Assembly (NCBI RefSeq): GCF_028802875.1
Contig: NZ_JARAMP010000004.1
Location: 124,001 to 188,000, forward strand
From: Seohaeicola sp024304985
GTDB taxonomy: Bacteria; Pseudomonadota; Alphaproteobacteria; Rhodobacterales; Rhodobacteraceae
Reading direction: 5' to 3'
DNA length: 64,000 bases
The notes beneath the pieces are model-generated. The model did not search any database and had not been told where the DNA came from. It was given only the letters and a program-made list of their open reading frames with translations. Shown here piece after piece: positions 50,244 through 58,665 of the stretch. A program made the translations under genes and the position numbers. Each line of letters opens with the position of its first letter. The first letter of the stretch is position 1.

Positions 50244-52091
50244 ATGTCCCGCCGTCAGAAACGGTGGACCCTCTTTTGGATAGACTGCCTTTGCGCGGTT
50301 CTCGCGTTCTCACTTGCGGTGATCATCGTGACCGGCCAGTTCCCTGACACGGGCAGGCTGCGCGACATGACTCTGCTGACTGCTGCGATCCTGCCGGTCA
50401 CGGCCAGCATGACAGTGTATATGGGACTGCACAGGGTCAAGCTGAACGCCTATCAGTTGCCAAGCCTGATCAACTCGTCCTTGGTCGCAGTTGCCATTGG
50501 CACCGCAGGCCTGACCACGTCGGTCATAGCGGGTGCATCACTTCCAGCAGGCATATTCCCGGTCCTGTCCATGATGTTCATGATCCTGACCGTCGGGTCC
50601 AGAATGATCCTGCGCAGCGTGTTGATCTGGATCTACCGCAGCAAACAGAATCGCAAACGGGTGCTGATCTACGGCGCAGGCCAGACGGGGCAACAGCTTG
50701 CCGCCGCCTTGGCCACCGACACCGAAATCCAGCCCGTCGCCTTTGTGGATGACAATCCCACGCTCCAGGGCCTGACGATCGGCGGCTTGGTGGTGCATGC
50801 GCAATACAGTGTTCCTGATCTGGTTGTGCGCCACCGGATTGACCATGTCGTTCTGGCCATGCCATCTGTCAGCCGGGCCATGCAGCAGCGGATCGCGGCA
50901 CGCCTGCGCGCCATGGGCTGCGACGTACACGCGCTCCCGTCCTTTGCCGACCTGGTGAGCAAGGACGAACTGGTTCGGCAAATCGCGCCTCTCGAACTCT
51001 CCGATCTTCTGGGTCGCAATCGGCTGGAGGACGAGCTTCCCGGGATCACCGACGCCTATGCCGGCCGCAATATCCTTGTCACAGGTGCCGGGGGGTCCAT
51101 CGGGTCCGAGATCTGCCGTCAGCTGATCTCATGCAAACCGGCCAGCCTGATCCTTCTGGATCACAGCGAACATTCGCTCTACGCCATTACCCGCGACCTG
51201 CAGGACACAAGCACAACCATCCCGGTCATCCCCGTACTGGGTTCAGTCGGCGAAGCTGCGCTGATCCGGGATGTCATCGCGACCTATGGCATTGACGTCG
51301 TGCTGCATGCCGCAGCCTACAAACATGTGCCACTGGTCGAAAGGAACATGATCGAAGGAATCCGCAACAACGTGCTGGGCACCAAAATCCTTGCTGATGA
51401 GGCAAAGCTGGCGCAGGTCGAGCGGTTCATTCTCATCTCGACTGACAAGGCCGTCCGGCCTGTCGGGATCATGGGATGCTCGAAACGTCTGGCCGAGATG
51501 ATCGTGCAGGATCTGGCCACGCGATCGACCAGCACCGCCTTTTCCATCGTGCGTTTCGGCAATGTTCTTGGCTCCTCGGGATCGGTCATCCCCCTGTTTC
51601 AGGATCAGATCGCGCGCGGTGGTCCGGTCACGCTGACCCATGACGATGTGACCCGCTACTTCATGACCTTGTCCGAGGCTGTGCGCCTTGTTCTTCTCGC
51701 AGGCACGTTCACCCGCGGTGGCGATGTCTTCGTTCTGGATATGGGTGCGCCTGTCCCCATCCGCAAAGTGGCGCGTCAGATGATCGAGGCTGCAGGTTAT
51801 ACTGTGCGGGACGCGGAAAACCCGCGCGGCGATATCGAAATCGTCGTGACGGGTCTGCGTCCCGGTGAAAAACTCCATGAGGAGCTGTTGATCGGTTCAG
51901 ACATGCTGACCACCCCTCATCCCAAGATCCTGCGGGCGCAGGAAGGCCATCTGTCAGAGCTTGAGATGGCTTCGGTGCTGCAATCCCTGCGACGGGCGAT
52001 AGACGCGCGCGACCTTGAAGCGATGTCCAACCTGCTTGAACGATGGGTCGAGAATGCGCGCACTCTGGACATGGCATCCGCCAAGACCTGA
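50244..52091 (+). CDS. Membrane-bound UDP-sugar 4,6-dehydratase (PglF/CapD/WbpM type)
   Basis: The 615-residue protein has four N-terminal membrane segments (residues 8-120), a nucleotide-binding domain (RVLIYGAGQTGQQLAAALAT), and a C-terminal SDR domain (residues 270-560; ILVTGAGGSIGSEICRQLIS, HAAAYKHVPLVERN, SMCSKR-like GCSKRLAEMIV in place of the tyrosine). Members convert UDP-GlcNAc to the 4-keto-6-deoxy sugar. The chosen start at 50244 lacks a clear ribosome site; a GTG at 50238 and a frame back to 50103 exist. Aminotransferase and acetyltransferase partners for bacillosamine are not seen in the window. Confidence 0.92.
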   Translation: MSRRQKRWTLFWIDCLCAVLAFSLAVIIVTGQFPDTGRLRDMTLLTAAILPVTASMTVYMGLHRVKLNAYQLPSLINSSLVAVAIGTAGLTTSVIAGASLPAGIFPVLSMMFMILTVGSRMILRSVLIWIYRSKQNRKRVLIYGAGQTGQQLAAALATDTEIQPVAFVDDNPTLQGLTIGGLVVHAQYSVPDLVVRHRIDHVVLAMPSVSRAMQQRIAARLRAMGCDVHALPSFADLVSKDELVRQIAPLELSDLLGRNRLEDELPGITDAYAGRNILVTGAGGSIGSEICRQLISCKPASLILLDHSEHSLYAITRDLQDTSTTIPVIPVLGSVGEAALIRDVIATYGIDVVLHAAAYKHVPLVERNMIEGIRNNVLGTKILADEAKLAQVERFILISTDKAVRPVGIMGCSKRLAEMIVQDLATRSTSTAFSIVRFGNVLGSSGSVIPLFQDQIARGGPVTLTHDDVTRYFMTLSEAVRLVLLAGTFTRGGDVFVLDMGAPVPIRKVARQMIEAAGYTVRDAENPRGDIEIVVTGLRPGEKLHEELLIGSDMLTTPHPKILRAQEGHLSELEMASVLQSLRRAIDARDLEAMSNLLERWVENARTLDMASAKT

Positions 52092-52130
52092 GCAACATCC
52101 ATCAACAGACCCTTAAAATCCAAACCAAGG

Positions 52131-52150
52131 GCCCATATTCGGCCATATTC
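52131..52150. repeat. Tandem decamer before the RTX gene
   Basis: GCCCATATTC and GGCCATATTC stand head to tail, differing at one base, 78 bases before the RTX start codon. The shared CATATTC could be a regulator half-site pair. Confidence 0.3.
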
Positions 52151-52227
52151 CCACAAGCCTGTCTTAACCTGCTGTCTCCCATTCTGTCTCCGGTGAGTGA
52201 AACGGCCGGGGGGCCGGGGGAATCGGG

Positions 52228-55200
52228 ATGGGCAACTACAGGATTGCGTTCAGCACTGTGCTGAACGCTGGCGGTCAAGGGTTGACCGAAACGATCACGG
52301 ACCTTGAGATTCTGGCCGGTCATGGGCACCCGTTGCTTGTCTCGGTGACGCGGCCGGGACAGACCGGTAACCTTACGGTGTTCAATGCGGGTAGTGGGGC
52401 AGTGGTCAGCAACACCGCGATCGCGCCCGAGATGGCCCAACTGACACCGCCCGATCTGGCCTTATTGCAGATCGGCGGTCAAACTTTTCTCGGCCTGCTG
52501 GGCCTGCGCGACACCGGTTTGCAGGCGATGCCTTTACTGTCGCCAGGCGGTCTGGGCGCAATCCAGCGCCTTACCGCGCCGGGACAGGATCTGGGTCTGA
52601 TGACCGGGCTGGTCACGGCCGAATCTGGTGACACGCTGCACCATTTCGCCAGCATCCGCGGCACCGGCCTTCTGCGATTGGACAGCATGGCAGAAGCGGG
52701 TGTGCAGGGACAGTCCATAGCGTTGACAGGCGTCGGATCACAACACATGGTCAGCGATCTTGTCTCGCTTTCGGTGGGGGGCAGCGGCTTCATCGTGATG
52801 GCCTTCGCCTCTGCCGATACGCTATCGGCGTATAGGGTAAACGCGGGCGGCACGCTGCAACGCATGTCCGACCATGGCGCGGCGCAGGGTCTGGGCATCG
52901 ACGCGCCTGTGGCGCTCTCCGCCGTGTCCCTTGGTTTGTCCCATTACATCATCGTCGCATCGACACTCAGTTCCTCGCTCAGCGTGCTGGAGCTGGACGC
53001 CAACGGCATCATGAGGCCGGTCGATCACATCATCGACGATCTGAACACGCGCTTTCACCGCGTCACGGCGCTTGAAACGGTGGCCGTTGCCGACCGCAAC
53101 TTCCTCGTCGCTGGCGGGGGGGACGACGGCGTATCCCTGTTCCTCGTGCTGCCCGGGGGCCGCTTGCTGCATCTGGACAGCATGGCCGACACGATGGCGG
53201 CGACTCTTGCCGATGTTGCCACTCTTGCCGCGACCCAGATCGGGAGCGATCTGCATGTCTTTGCGACCAGCGCGCGTGAAGCGGGGATCAGCCGCCTGAC
53301 CGTTGCGCTTGGCCAACCCGGACAGACCGTAATCGGCACATCTTCACCAGAGCAACTCAGCGGTACGGCACAGGACGATATTCTGAGCGGCGAAGCCGGC
53401 GACGACACATTGGTGGGTGGCGCAGGACAGGACATCCTGCTCGACGGGGCGGGCCTCGACCAGATGACCGGTGGACCGGGGCAGGACATCTTCGTTCTGG
53501 CGGCGGATGGGCAGCTGGATGTGATAACCGATTTCGAACCCGGAACGGACCGCCTTGACCTGAGCGCCTGGACGGGGCTGACCTCGCCCACGCAGTTGGT
53601 CGTCGAAATCCGCAGCGGGGGTGCCGAGGTCAGGTATCACGGCGAAGTTCTGAACATCCGCAGCGCCACGGGCGCCAGCCTCAGCCGGGCGGAAGTGCTC
53701 TGGGCGCCCGTCCTGAACCTGACCCGCGCTCCGGTTGCCTCACTGCCCGCGACGCCTGGCGATGACCCCGACGCACCCCCGCCGCAGCCGGGTCTGCGGC
53801 TGACAGGTGGCGATGGCAATGACACGCTGAACGGTGGGAGCGGACAGGACACATTGGACGGGGGAGGCGGCAATGACCGTCTGAACGGTGGTCCGGGCAA
53901 TGACCTGTTGCTCGGAGGCTCTGGAAACGATCAGCTTTTCGGTGGCGACGGGCAGGACATCCTTCAGGGCGGCAATGGCAACGACCGTCTGGATGGCGGC
54001 GCAGGTGACGACGACCTTCAAGGCGGCATCGGGCGCGATACCCTGATCGGAGGCACGGGACAGGACAGTCTGTCGGGCGATGACGGTGACGATTCCCTGC
54101 TTGGTGGAGAGGGCGACGACGTCCTGAACGGCGGGTCAGGCGCGGATATCCTTGATGGTGGCGAAGGCAATGACCTGATTTCCGGTGGGACTGGCAATGA
54201 CCGCCTTTTGGGGGGCCTTGGCGACGATACGCTGCGCGGCGAGGTCGGCGACGACACCTTGATCGGATGGGCCGGGGCTGATGTCATGGACGGGGGCGAG
54301 GGCTCGGATGTCTATATGGTCGATGCTCTGGATCACCTTGAGGATAGCGGACACATCGGCTTGGACCGGGCGCAGATCTATGAGGCGACCGGTGTCGCGC
54401 TGAACCTCTCCGGCTGGCGCGGAATCGAACGGGTCAACGGGTTTACCGGCAATGATACTCTGGATGCGCGCGGCGCAACCGATCCGATCTACCTGTTTGG
54501 CGAGAACGGCGATGATCTTCTCTACGGCGGCGCAGGTGACGACACACTCTCGGGCGGACCCGGCCTTGATACGATCTTTGGTGGTGCAGGCGATGATCTG
54601 ATCCTCGTGTCCGATCCGGCGGATCACATCGCCGATGCCGGGCCGGGTTTCGACCGTGTCGTGATCGAAGGCGACGCGAGACAGCCTTATCGTGTCGCAG
54701 GCTGGGTCAGTGTCGAGCAGGTTGGTGGAGGCTGGGCCAATGATGCGATTGACGCAACCGGGTTGCAAACCGGCATCCACCTGCTTGGGCAAGCGGGGAG
54801 CGACACACTTACCGGCGGCAGTGGCAACGATCTGCTGGACGGCGGCACGGGAAATGACCGGCTGATCGGCGCAGCCGGCAACGACACTCTATTGGGCGGA
54901 GAGGGGAACGATACACTGATCGGATGGGTCGGCGCTGACCTTCTGGATGGCGGCGAGGGCTCGGATCTGTTCATGGTCGATGCGTTTGACCGGGTCACAG
55001 ACACTGGCACGTCAGGTTTTGACCGTGCGCAAATATTTCAGGCAGGCGGCGTTGCCCTGAACCTTTCTGATTGGATCGGCATCGAACGGGTCAATGGCTT
55101 TACCGGAAACGACACGCTGGATGGCAGCGGCGTGTCTTTCCCGCTGTCGTTGTTGGGGGAACAGGGCGACGACCTCCTGCGCGGCGGGTCGGGACGCGAC

Positions 55201-55905
55201 ACGTTGATGGGCGGGCCCGGCAATGATCGGCTGGAAGGCGGGGCAGGGAATGACTTTCTGTCGGGTGTTGATGGCGATGACACGATCCTTGGCGGTGATG
55301 GAAATGACACGCTCATCGGCTGGACCGGCGCAGACTTGCTGGATGGCGGCGACGGGTCCGATCTCTATATGGTGGATGCATCGGACATGCTGATGGACAG
55401 CGGCACATCAGGCTATGACAGAGCTCAGGTCTATCAGGAAGCGGATGTTTTCCTGAATCTCGCTGCATGGCAAGGGATCGAGCGCGTCAATGGATTCACC
55501 GGGAATGACACATTGGATGCCAGCACCCACACTGAGGCGATCTTTCTTTTTGGCGAGCGTGGCAACGACCTTCTGCGAGGCGGAACTGGCAATGACACCC
55601 TGGTTGGCGGAACGGGCAACGATACGCTGATAGGGGGCTCGGGGAATGATTATATGGTTGGTGACGCCGGAGCTGATCATTTCGTGTTCCACCCGGGCTT
55701 CGGTCGCGATGTCATCCAGCGCTTCGAGGACGGGATCGACAGGATCGACTTCTCCTCTCATGACGGGATCCAGGGTTTTGACGGTCTCCAGATCAGTCAA
55801 TTTCTGACGGATACGATCGTCCGCACCGCAGTGGACAGCCCGGATATCCTGATCCTTGCAGGCTTCGACGCAGCGCGCCTGACAGCGGATGATTTCATCT
55901 TCTGA
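52228..55905 (+). CDS. Large secreted RTX calcium-binding protein
   Basis: This 1225-residue acidic protein has no signal peptide. Residues 1-370 look like a beta-propeller with repeated blade ends (RLDSMAEAG, HLDSMADTM). From about residue 374, and again from about 525, RTX nonapeptides (GGxGxDxLx) repeat more than 20 times. Three 73-residue modules (674-746, 893-965, 1025-1097) and a diverged fourth (about 787-842) are interspersed. The C-terminus (DHFVFHPGFGRDVIQRFEDG, end LTADDFIF) is the RTX-type export end, so a type I secretion system probably exports it; none is in the window. Likely a surface or matrix protein tied to the neighbouring polysaccharide genes. No enzymatic domain is recognised. 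Confidence 0.9.
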   Translation: MGNYRIAFSTVLNAGGQGLTETITDLEILAGHGHPLLVSVTRPGQTGNLTVFNAGSGAVVSNTAIAPEMAQLTPPDLALLQIGGQTFLGLLGLRDTGLQAMPLLSPGGLGAIQRLTAPGQDLGLMTGLVTAESGDTLHHFASIRGTGLLRLDSMAEAGVQGQSIALTGVGSQHMVSDLVSLSVGGSGFIVMAFASADTLSAYRVNAGGTLQRMSDHGAAQGLGIDAPVALSAVSLGLSHYIIVASTLSSSLSVLELDANGIMRPVDHIIDDLNTRFHRVTALETVAVADRNFLVAGGGDDGVSLFLVLPGGRLLHLDSMADTMAATLADVATLAATQIGSDLHVFATSAREAGISRLTVALGQPGQTVIGTSSPEQLSGTAQDDILSGEAGDDTLVGGAGQDILLDGAGLDQMTGGPGQDIFVLAADGQLDVITDFEPGTDRLDLSAWTGLTSPTQLVVEIRSGGAEVRYHGEVLNIRSATGASLSRAEVLWAPVLNLTRAPVASLPATPGDDPDAPPPQPGLRLTGGDGNDTLNGGSGQDTLDGGGGNDRLNGGPGNDLLLGGSGNDQLFGGDGQDILQGGNGNDRLDGGAGDDDLQGGIGRDTLIGGTGQDSLSGDDGDDSLLGGEGDDVLNGGSGADILDGGEGNDLISGGTGNDRLLGGLGDDTLRGEVGDDTLIGWAGADVMDGGEGSDVYMVDALDHLEDSGHIGLDRAQIYEATGVALNLSGWRGIERVNGFTGNDTLDARGATDPIYLFGENGDDLLYGGAGDDTLSGGPGLDTIFGGAGDDLILVSDPADHIADAGPGFDRVVIEGDARQPYRVAGWVSVEQVGGGWANDAIDATGLQTGIHLLGQAGSDTLTGGSGNDLLDGGTGNDRLIGAAGNDTLLGGEGNDTLIGWVGADLLDGGEGSDLFMVDAFDRVTDTGTSGFDRAQIFQAGGVALNLSDWIGIERVNGFTGNDTLDGSGVSFPLSLLGEQGDDLLRGGSGRDTLMGGPGNDRLEGGAGNDFLSGVDGDDTILGGDGNDTLIGWTGADLLDGGDGSDLYMVDASDMLMDSGTSGYDRAQVYQEADVFLNLAAWQGIERVNGFTGNDTLDASTHTEAIFLFGERGNDLLRGGTGNDTLVGGTGNDTLIGGSGNDYMVGDAGADHFVFHPGFGRDVIQRFEDGIDRIDFSSHDGIQGFDGLQISQFLTDTIVRTAVDSPDILILAGFDAARLTADDFIF
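54247..54465 (+). repeat. RTX protein internal 73-residue module, copy 1
   Basis: Residues 674-746 begin GDDTLIGWAGADVMDGGEGS and end GIERVNGFTGNDTLD. The non-RTX centre carries YMVDALDHLEDSG, LDRAQIYEATGVALNLSGW. Confidence 0.85.
54904..55122 (+). repeat. RTX protein internal 73-residue module, copy 2
   Basis: Residues 893-965 begin GNDTLIGWVGADLLDGGEGS and end IGIERVNGFTGNDTLD, the same length as copy 1, with FMVDAFDRVTDTG and FDRAQIFQAGGVALNLSDW. Confidence 0.85.
55300..55518 (+). repeat. RTX protein internal 73-residue module, copy 3
   Basis: Residues 1025-1097 begin GNDTLIGWTGADLLDGGDGS and end GIERVNGFTGNDTLD, with YMVDASDMLMDSG and YDRAQVYQEADVFLNLAAW. Confidence 0.85.
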
Positions 55906-56074
55906 AACAAGTGTCTTGGCCAGCAAATGGTAAACGGTTCGTCAACGGCAAAACCGATCGGATTACCCGTCCTTAACCCGCGATTTTGCAATGATGCGGC
56001 CCGCCACACCCGCATCTTGCAAGCATCTCGGCCCCAGCCGCGCTCTGCACCACCGGACAAGAAGGACATGACCG

Positions 56075-57100
56075 ATGCCCGATACCTCTCCCATTCTGGC
56101 CCTTCCCTATATCCTGCCATCGCAGGCCCAAAAGCATGTCACCCACAACGAGGCGCTCCGACACCTTGATGCCATCGTTCAGCTTGTCGTGATATCGGCC
56201 CAGTTTATGACACCGCCGGTCAACCCGGATTCCGGCGACCGCTATGTCGTGGCAACAGGGGCGACAGGCGATTGGGAGGGGCAGGACGGTGCCATCGCAG
56301 TGGCTGATGTTTCAGGGTGGCTGTTCTACGCGGCACAGTCGGGTTGGCGGGCCGATGATCTGTCAACCGGAGGGCAAATCCGCTTTGACGGGTCGGTCTG
56401 GACGCCGGTCACCCCTCAGTTGGACGGGATCGCGAAACTAGGCATCGGCACCTCGGCGGATACGACGAACCCGCTTGCTGTGGCGGGGCAGGCGACTCTG
56501 CTGACCCATGATGGTGCGGATCACCGGCTGAAGATCAACAAGGCGCTTCCCGCCGACACCGCCAGCCTTGTGTTTCAGACGGGCTGGTCGGGCCGTGCCG
56601 AACTAGGCATCACGGGCAACGACGATTTCAGCGTCAAAGTCTCGACCGACGGCAGCAATTTCAAGCAAGCGCTCGTGCTGGACAGCAACACGGGGGCTGT
56701 TCAGGCTCCGGGCAACCCCGCGTTTCTGGCCTATAGCATCGGGCAATGGACAACGATCAGCACAACGCAGACGGACCTTGTCTTCGATACCGAAATCATG
56801 AACCGGGGCGGGCACTACGATTCGCTGCTGTCACGGTTCACAGCGCCGGTCGACGGTCTCTACGGCTTTCTGCTTAACGGCTTTCTGGGAAGCGCCACCA
56901 ATGGGCGGATCAGTTTTGCGATCAATGGCCAGACTCAAAGCATGCAGATGCAGGTCCTCGTGGGCGCCGCACCCTTGTCCTTCACAACGGTCTTCGCGCT
57001 GACGGCTGGCCAGTATGTGACATGTCGCACCGGGAACGTGAATCCTAACCTGACCTATTTCAAATCTCATACGGCATTCTCAGGCTGGCTCATCTCGTAA
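56075..57100 (+). CDS. DUF2793 protein with C1q-like C-terminal domain
   Basis: The 341-residue protein starts with the DUF2793 region (residues 1-115; ALPYILPSQAQKHVTHNEAL, then NPDSGDRYVVATGATGDWEG). A middle of beta-rich fibre-like sequence (residues 120-225) carries short tail-fibre-like phrases (GNDDFSVKVSTDGSNF, ALVLDSNTGAV). Residues 245-341 look like a C1q/TNF-type jelly roll (SRFTAPVDGLYGFLLNGF, end SHTAFSGWLIS). DUF2793 occurs in Rhodobacterales phage and gene-transfer-agent tail fibres, and C1q-like heads bind ligands. A surface fibre or adhesin tied to the polysaccharide or RTX neighbour is plausible. No phage genes are nearby. Confidence 0.82.
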   Translation: MPDTSPILALPYILPSQAQKHVTHNEALRHLDAIVQLVVISAQFMTPPVNPDSGDRYVVATGATGDWEGQDGAIAVADVSGWLFYAAQSGWRADDLSTGGQIRFDGSVWTPVTPQLDGIAKLGIGTSADTTNPLAVAGQATLLTHDGADHRLKINKALPADTASLVFQTGWSGRAELGITGNDDFSVKVSTDGSNFKQALVLDSNTGAVQAPGNPAFLAYSIGQWTTISTTQTDLVFDTEIMNRGGHYDSLLSRFTAPVDGLYGFLLNGFLGSATNGRISFAINGQTQSMQMQVLVGAAPLSFTTVFALTAGQYVTCRTGNVNPNLTYFKSHTAFSGWLIS

Positions 57101-57222
57101 AGTGCCGAAAGCACACAGATCGCGAATCGCCTGGCGCACACCCCTTCTGAAGCGTTGACGCCTTGCCTTGTTGCACGCACAAGTTCGACCCATCATCCAT
57201 GTATGCGGTAGAGGAGTGGGTC

Positions 57223-58551
57223 ATGAAGATTGCGATGATTGGGACGGGCTATGTTGGCCTTGTGTCTGGCGTCTGCTTTTCGGACTTCGGGCATGATGTT
57301 GTCTGCGTCGACAAGGACCCCAAGAAGATCGACAGACTGAACGCTGGCGAAATTCCGATCTTCGAACCAGGGCTTGAAGCGCTGATGGCCAAGAACGTGG
57401 CTGCGGGGCGGCTGACCTTCACGCTTGATCTGGCGGCTGCCGTCAAAGGGGCGGATGCGGTCTTTATCGCGGTGGGCACACCCACGCGTCGCGGCGATGG
57501 ACATGCCGATCTGGTCTATGTCTATGCCGCTGCCGAGGAAGTGGCCCGCGCCGCGACGGATTACGTCGTGATCGTGACGAAATCCACAGTGCCCGTCGGG
57601 ACCAACCGTCAGATGAAGAAGGTGATCCGGAAAGCCAACCCGGATCTGGAATTCGACGTTGCCTCGAACCCCGAGTTCATGCGCGAAGGGGCGGCGATCG
57701 AGGATTTCATGAAGCCCGACCGCGTCGTCGTCGGCGTGCAAACCGACCGCGCCGCCGAGGTGATGGCCGATATCTACCGCCCGCTCTATCTGCGCGACTT
57801 CCCGATTGTGACGACCGATCTGGAAAGCGCCGAGATGATCAAATACGCGGCCAACGCCTTTCTGGCGACCAAGATCACCTTCATCAATGAAATCGCGGCC
57901 CTCTGCGAACGCGCCGGTGGTGACATCAAGGAAGTGGCCAAGGGCATCGGTCTGGACGGACGGATCGGCAACAAGTTCCTGCACGCAGGCCCCGGCTTCG
58001 GCGGCTCGTGCTTTCCCAAGGATACCAAGGCGTTGGCGCGGATCGGGCAAGAACATGCCGTCCCCATGCAAATCACCGAGACGGTGATCAAGGTCAATGA
58101 CGAGATCAAACGGCGTATGATCGACAAACTGCTCGACCTGTGTGACGGCAAGTTCAATGGCAAGACTGTGGCGGTTCTTGGCGTCACGTTCAAACCGAAC
58201 ACCGATGACATGCGCGATGCACCCAGCCTGACGATCATTCCCGCGATGGTGGGTGGCGGCGCGAAAGTGCGCGTGGTCGATCCCCAAGGCCGCCACGAGG
58301 GCGAGGCACTGCTGCCCGGCGTGCAATGGCATGAGGACGCCTACAAAGCTGCGCAGAACGCCGACCTGCTGGTGATCCTCACCGAATGGAACGAGTTCCG
58401 CGCACTTGATCTGAAACGACTGGCCCGCAAGATGGCGACCCCGCATATGGCCGACCTGCGCAATGTCTATTCCCCGCGCGATGCAAAACGGGCCGGCTTT
58501 ACGGCCTATGCGTCCATCGGCCGGGGCGGTTTCTTTGACGAGGACGACTGA
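57223..58551 (+). CDS. ugd: UDP-glucose 6-dehydrogenase
   Basis: The 442-residue enzyme oxidises UDP-glucose to UDP-glucuronate, a precursor for acidic polysaccharides. The start at 57223 has GAGGAG six bases upstream and begins the Rossmann motif KIAMIGTGYVGLVSGVCFSD. The catalytic cysteine is in GPGFGGSCFPKDTKAL, with lysine in KYAANAFLATKITFINE and VLGVTFKPNTDDMRDAP near the C-terminal half. Its location with export and sugar-transfer genes suggests a uronic-acid-containing exopolysaccharide. Confidence 0.97.
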   Translation: MKIAMIGTGYVGLVSGVCFSDFGHDVVCVDKDPKKIDRLNAGEIPIFEPGLEALMAKNVAAGRLTFTLDLAAAVKGADAVFIAVGTPTRRGDGHADLVYVYAAAEEVARAATDYVVIVTKSTVPVGTNRQMKKVIRKANPDLEFDVASNPEFMREGAAIEDFMKPDRVVVGVQTDRAAEVMADIYRPLYLRDFPIVTTDLESAEMIKYAANAFLATKITFINEIAALCERAGGDIKEVAKGIGLDGRIGNKFLHAGPGFGGSCFPKDTKALARIGQEHAVPMQITETVIKVNDEIKRRMIDKLLDLCDGKFNGKTVAVLGVTFKPNTDDMRDAPSLTIIPAMVGGGAKVRVVDPQGRHEGEALLPGVQWHEDAYKAAQNADLLVILTEWNEFRALDLKRLARKMATPHMADLRNVYSPRDAKRAGFTAYASIGRGGFFDEDD

Positions 58552-58665
58552 CAGGTTGTCACCGCGGCAACGCTTTTGCTTTCCTGACGTCATCCGGCGA
58601 ATGACCGCTGGACGTGAAGAGGCTTTCTCTGGTTGATTTGAACTCTGCCAGAGGGGAATGCAGAC

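Noticed and set aside
53800..55700. CRISPR-like or satellite repeat array
   Set aside because: The repeats are coding, vary at synonymous and spacer positions, keep one reading frame and encode RTX nonapeptides.
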